Shown: positions 63,401 through 64,000 of the stretch, piece after piece
How positions within the stretch are numbered: position 1 is the stretch's first letter
Layout: each line of letters begins with the position of its first letter
Translations under genes and position numbers: made by a program
NCBI GenBank assembly: GCA_030159075.1
Contig: BROG01000935.1
Coordinates: 147,871 to 211,870, forward strand
Source: Atrina japonica
Taxonomy: Eukaryota; Mollusca; Bivalvia; Pterioida; Pinnidae
Length of the DNA: 64,000 nt
Direction: 5' to 3'
Notes under the pieces: model-generated
The model's input: the letters and a program-made list of their open reading frames with translations, nothing else
Told to the model about the DNA's origin: nothing
Databases searched by the model: none

Positions 63401-63566
63401 ATCTAATGCACAATGGAAAATGAAATGGATGACTCTTCCGCCTGCATGTGCAGCATGCCGTGTTGTCATGAAATGTGGCTGTACTAAGGGATGTAAAGGC
63501 CATTGTAAATGCAGGAAAGCGAACTTACCATGCATGACTCTTTGCAAGTGTTGTGGATGCCTATAA
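60472..63566 (+). pseudogene. Decayed large protein of an uncharacterised multi-copy family (zinc motifs plus Cys-rich tail)
   Basis: Successive frames read as one protein of roughly 1000 residues. The N-terminus is WSKCFICEEETDVKLICPLD, GGAGYRT, a frameshift near 60570, then NLSELHKLGQLPSNIKLN and HAKYHKSC. A second C-x2-C/H-x3-C module follows (ICHFCNKS ... KYHAKCLVSLYNRDRG), split by a TAA at 60926-60928. Later blocks are SVHATSLKNKILGYIPQLEP, CPSFDGTFASDCLQTSVPTS, SAVDYIDLDP with SFHGTGISFFQHP, VAVIKHSMDIVRKAINIVNN, VVMLGGLHIKMTLFKCLGDL, FHALDHPNYAKG, NNAFVKDDGGAIGLTEKP and, after a TGA at 63064-63066, WIVAGPEFARVV. The end is CGCTKGCKGHCKCRKANLPC plus a few more cysteines. I recall similar proteins as multi-copy, unnamed predictions in molluscs and cnidarians. 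At least ten breaks are visible, so this copy is dead. Confidence 0.75.
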
Positions 63567-64000
63567 ACTGCCTATACTTCCGATGCAGTAGGCAGTATAA
63601 CAATACGTAATGCTGTTCTTTTTTGTTAAAATGGCTTAAGGATATATGCCATAGTGTTTTCATGGACAGCACACAATTCATGAAAGATGTTTATGTTAAA
63701 TAAAACACCTATTTACAAATCAGTGCATTTATATTATTATTATAACCATTATCACTTCAGCTGGCGGCCATATTAGAAACCAAAATGGCAGACGAATAAT
63801 ATGTCGTAGTTGTTGTCCTACCTAAATATTTCAGTTTGACAAAATAAGGACATTAGCTCAATAAAAATAACTCGTATCTCCATTCTGTCATAATTTTACC
63901 ACGCACAAAGACGATCCTACTAATAGTATGAACCTTAAAGGTTCTTCTAAAACAACTACTAAATGACACGACAATTTTCCATCCTCGTAAACAAACAGTA
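63567..64000. other. Downstream of decayed gene, no gene seen
   Basis: Possible polyadenylation signal AATAAA at about 63700. GGCCATATTAG and CAAAATGGCAGAC at 63768-63793 echo motifs upstream of the pseudogene. Otherwise AT-rich and unremarkable. Confidence 0.45.

Overview
The window looks like nuclear DNA of an invertebrate, most likely a mollusc (bivalve-like). It is AT-rich and gene-poor, with long intergenic stretches, many GA/CA/TA microsatellites, tRNA-derived SINEs, decayed LINE and other reverse-transcriptase remnants, and many short inverted-repeat (MITE-like) elements. There are no operons, ribosome sites or prokaryotic gene packing. Mollusc is an inference from the repeat landscape, including a dispersed repeat starting AGCTCACCTGG that I associate with bivalve genomes; no alignment was run.

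One intact host gene is well supported: a four-exon Kruppel-like transcription factor on the minus strand (coding exons 17378-17256, 15802-14680, 14271-14212, 13988-13798). The splice junctions join in phase to give 498 residues ending in three C2H2 zinc fingers. It most resembles KLF5. A putative promoter lies at about 17535-17635 and a 3'UTR runs to about 12590.

Layout: 1-12.5 kb is intergenic with a GTATGCC-rich patch, one SINE, an inverted gene-fragment repeat, a hairpin (7.1-7.25 kb), a large minisatellite (9.86-10.98 kb) and several MITEs. 12.6-17.6 kb is the KLF gene. 18-22 kb is a MITE cluster with TA tracts. 24-31 kb holds a decayed LINE split by two SINEs, plus other dispersed repeats. 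31-44 kb is mixed repeats, including a family with hairpins whose arms differ between copies yet stay complementary. 44-50 kb is microsatellites, SINEs and MITEs. 50.6-52.4 kb is a tandem duplication of a 0.9-kb unit. 52.5-53.4 kb is a broken reverse transcriptase. 56.0-57.5 kb is an 11-copy satellite-like array carrying nuclear-receptor-type TGACCT repeats. 60.4-63.6 kb is a decayed copy of a large multi-zinc-motif protein family with a cysteine-rich tail.

The genes do not form a pathway. The KLF gene is the only likely functional unit. The most promising undescribed material is (a) the 60.4-63.6 kb family, (b) the TGACCT array, and (c) the covarying hairpin elements.
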